A DNA stretch of 37,118 nt from an uncultured Alphaproteobacteria bacterium (GTDB taxonomy: Bacteria; Pseudomonadota; Alphaproteobacteria; MPNO01; UBA830): assembly GCA_913046035.1 (NCBI GenBank), contig CAJWSW010000023.1:1-37118 (forward strand), written 5' to 3'. A program made the position numbers and the translations under genes. The number at the start of each line of letters is the position of its first letter. Position 1 is the stretch's first letter. The notes beneath the pieces were generated by a model, which worked only from the letters and a program-made list of their open reading frames with translations, searched no databases and had not been told where the DNA came from. This document shows positions 35,866 to 37,118 of the stretch, one piece after another.

Positions 35866-36687
35866 ATGGCGCTTTCGCGACGGCTAAATGCGGGAGGATG
35901 GAAAATACGCGGCACCTGTCGTGATCCGGCTCGCCTCAGGGCCCTCAAGATATTAGGTATCGATGCTGCCCTTTTCAATGGAAGCAAACCCATGGAGCCG
36001 ACAAATGCGGTTCGAGATGCAACTCACGTGCTTCTATCGATCCCACCGGGTAGCGACGGGGACCCGGCTTTTTTTCATCATGCTGAACAAATAGCAAAAA
36101 CACGTACAGTGAAATGGGTAGGATATCTCTCAACAACCGGTGTATACGGCAACCGAGACGGGGGCTGGGTGGATGAAGCATCAGATCTGCGGCCAAGTAA
36201 TCTGCGGAGCAAACGCCGTGTCGATGCTGAGCGTAAGTGGCTAAGATGGGGTGAATACAACGGCATTCCGACTCAAATTTTTCGCTTAGCCGGCATATAT
36301 GGACCCGGCCGGTCGGTAGCCGATCAAATAAAAGCAGGCACAGCAATGCGTGTTTCCAAGCCAGGGCAGGCCTTTTCACGCATTCATGTAGAAGATATTG
36401 CCACCGTCCTTGCGGCCTCAATTGCCAACCCTCGACCTGGCGGCATATACAATGTTTGCGACGACGAACCAGCCCCCTCATCCGAGGTTACATCCTATGT
36501 TTGCGGTTTGATGAACATCGCGCCACCGCCATTAATCCCATTTGAAAATGCGGCTCTTTCACCGATAAGCAAGTCGTTCTGGGAAGATAACAGACGGGTC
36601 AGAAATGATAAGATCAAGGCTGAATTGGGCGTCAAACTTGCCTTCCCCGATTATAGGACCGGCATGCGTGCAGTTTTGGGGACCTAA
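35866..36687 (+). CDS. SDR/NAD-dependent epimerase-like protein (YeeZ type), start uncertain
   Basis: This is an atypical short-chain dehydrogenase with similarity to YeeZ-type NAD(P)-binding proteins. The reading frame contains HVLLSIPPGSDGDP, VGYLSTTGVYGNRDGGWVDE, RLAGIYGPGRS, FSRIHVEDIA and YNVCDDEP in the right order. From the first ATG at 35866 it has 273 residues, but this begins after the nucleotide-binding loop. The codons immediately upstream, in frame, read FSFGLGYSA, the family's glycine-rich strand. The frame is open back to the TAG at 35785 yet has no ATG, GTG or TTG. Either a rare start codon is used, or the 5' end has mutated (for example GTA at 35833), or the gene is decaying. 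It converges on the hydrolase gene. Confidence 0.75.
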   Translation: MALSRRLNAGGWKIRGTCRDPARLRALKILGIDAALFNGSKPMEPTNAVRDATHVLLSIPPGSDGDPAFFHHAEQIAKTRTVKWVGYLSTTGVYGNRDGGWVDEASDLRPSNLRSKRRVDAERKWLRWGEYNGIPTQIFRLAGIYGPGRSVADQIKAGTAMRVSKPGQAFSRIHVEDIATVLAASIANPRPGGIYNVCDDEPAPSSEVTSYVCGLMNIAPPPLIPFENAALSPISKSFWEDNRRVRNDKIKAELGVKLAFPDYRTGMRAVLGT

Positions 36688-36705
36688 CCTTTCAAAATAT
36701 ACCAA

Positions 36706-37118
36706 CTAAAATTTTCTGAGTAGCTCGTCTAGCTTAAGCTTCAAGCAGAAAATATCCTGATCGCGTGATAAACGGTGGTCGCCATCTTTCACAAGTAGTA
36801 TGTGCAAATCATCCGATTGCATTCTTTCTGCGAGCCGGCTTGCAGTTGTCCATGGCACAGAGCGGTCTCGCATACCGTGCAGTAAGCGCATCGGACAATG
36901 CAAACCAATCGGCCCATCGAGCAGTAGATGTTTTTGTCCGTCGATGATCAGTTTCATCGTAATCGGATAAGGTTGGCCGTCGTATTCAGACTGCTCATAA
37001 TAGACGCCTTTAGATTTCAAGATTTGTTTCGTCTCTTTGCTGAACTGATCCCACATTAGATCGCGCGTAAAATCTGGAGCTGCCGCTATGCCGATCAGAC
37101 CGGCGATCCGCTCCGACC
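36706..37118 (-). CDS. Alpha/beta hydrolase, ABHD10-like (5' part outside window)
   Basis: This is the C-terminal 137 residues of an alpha/beta hydrolase; the frame continues without a start beyond position 37118. The visible part begins SERIAGLIGIAAAPDFTRDLMW and contains the catalytic acid region LLHGMRDRSVPWTTASRLAERM (Asp of RDRSVPW) and the catalytic histidine in LVKDGDHRLSR. The nucleophile serine lies outside the window. The pattern resembles bacterial relatives of mitochondrial ABHD10, an esterase/thioesterase; the real substrate is not known. An internal ATG at 37056 should not be taken as the start, since the conserved frame extends upstream. Confidence 0.85.
   Translation of the reverse strand, partial: SERIAGLIGIAAAPDFTRDLMWDQFSKETKQILKSKGVYYEQSEYDGQPYPITMKLIIDGQKHLLLDGPIGLHCPMRLLHGMRDRSVPWTTASRLAERMQSDDLHILLVKDGDHRLSRDQDIFCLKLKLDELLRKF

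Overview
This is a window of chromosomal DNA from an alphaproteobacterium, probably close to the Rhodospirillales. The evidence is the gene content and gene order: a mitochondrial-SUV3-like helicase next to an S4 protein and a 7Fe ferredoxin; the run aroA-cmk-rpsA-sppA-ihfB-lapA-pyrF-trpFBA-accD-folC; a TIGR02300 zinc-ribbon gene followed by tRNA-Ala; the block rnd-kdsD-lptC-lptA-lptB-rpoN-ptsN; and the neighbourhood NDUFA9-like / uppP / gltD-gltB. By eye the base composition is balanced and uniform. I see no insertion sequence, phage gene, integrase, CRISPR array or rRNA. Placement below class level is inference.

Layout. 1-4371, mostly minus strand: helicase, S4 RNA-binding protein, TerB-like protein and the start of ferredoxin fdxA, with a DUF938 methyltransferase gene set in on the plus strand. 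4481-6358, plus strand: htpG, closed by a hairpin terminator. 6445-17923, minus strand: one long housekeeping array, transcribed aroA-cmk-rpsA-sppA-ihfB-lapA-pyrF-trpF-trpB-trpA-accD-folC, with several 4-base stop/start overlaps and a structured leader in front of rpsA. 18091-19413, plus strand: TIGR02300 protein, tRNA-Ala(GGC) and a SAM methyltransferase. 19442-25954, minus strand: rnd, kdsD/kpsF, lptC, lptA, lptB, rpoN, ptsN. 25955-26592: a noncoding, hairpin-rich stretch, tRNA-Leu(CAG) on the minus strand and a promoter for the next plus-strand gene. 26593-28462: an NDUFA9-like NAD-binding protein and uppP, convergent. 28747-35460, plus strand: gltD-gltB and a glutathione S-transferase. 35461-37118: a gene-poor gap, an SDR-type gene whose glycine-rich start lies upstream of any normal start codon, and a partial alpha/beta hydrolase.

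How the genes work together. The long minus array joins aromatic amino-acid supply (aroA, trpF/B/A), pyrimidine metabolism (pyrF, cmk), fatty-acid synthesis (accD), folate (folC) and core growth functions (ribosomal protein S1, IHF-beta). The second minus block makes Kdo precursor (kdsD) and exports LPS (lptC/A/B); it also carries sigma-54 and the nitrogen PTS protein PtsN. gltD-gltB forms glutamate synthase, the main ammonia-assimilation step, so nitrogen control genes and a nitrogen target lie within 15 kb. uppP recycles the undecaprenyl carrier used by peptidoglycan and LPS synthesis.

I found no clear new multi-gene system; the protein-coding content is ordinary. The points that merit a second look are mostly noncoding: a perfect 13-bp inverted repeat plus T6 ahead of gltD, mutually exclusive hairpins with a T6 terminator on an otherwise empty plus strand near tRNA-Leu, a two-hairpin rpsA leader, the apparent absence of hpf between rpoN and ptsN, and the startless SDR gene next to the gap where queG is often found.
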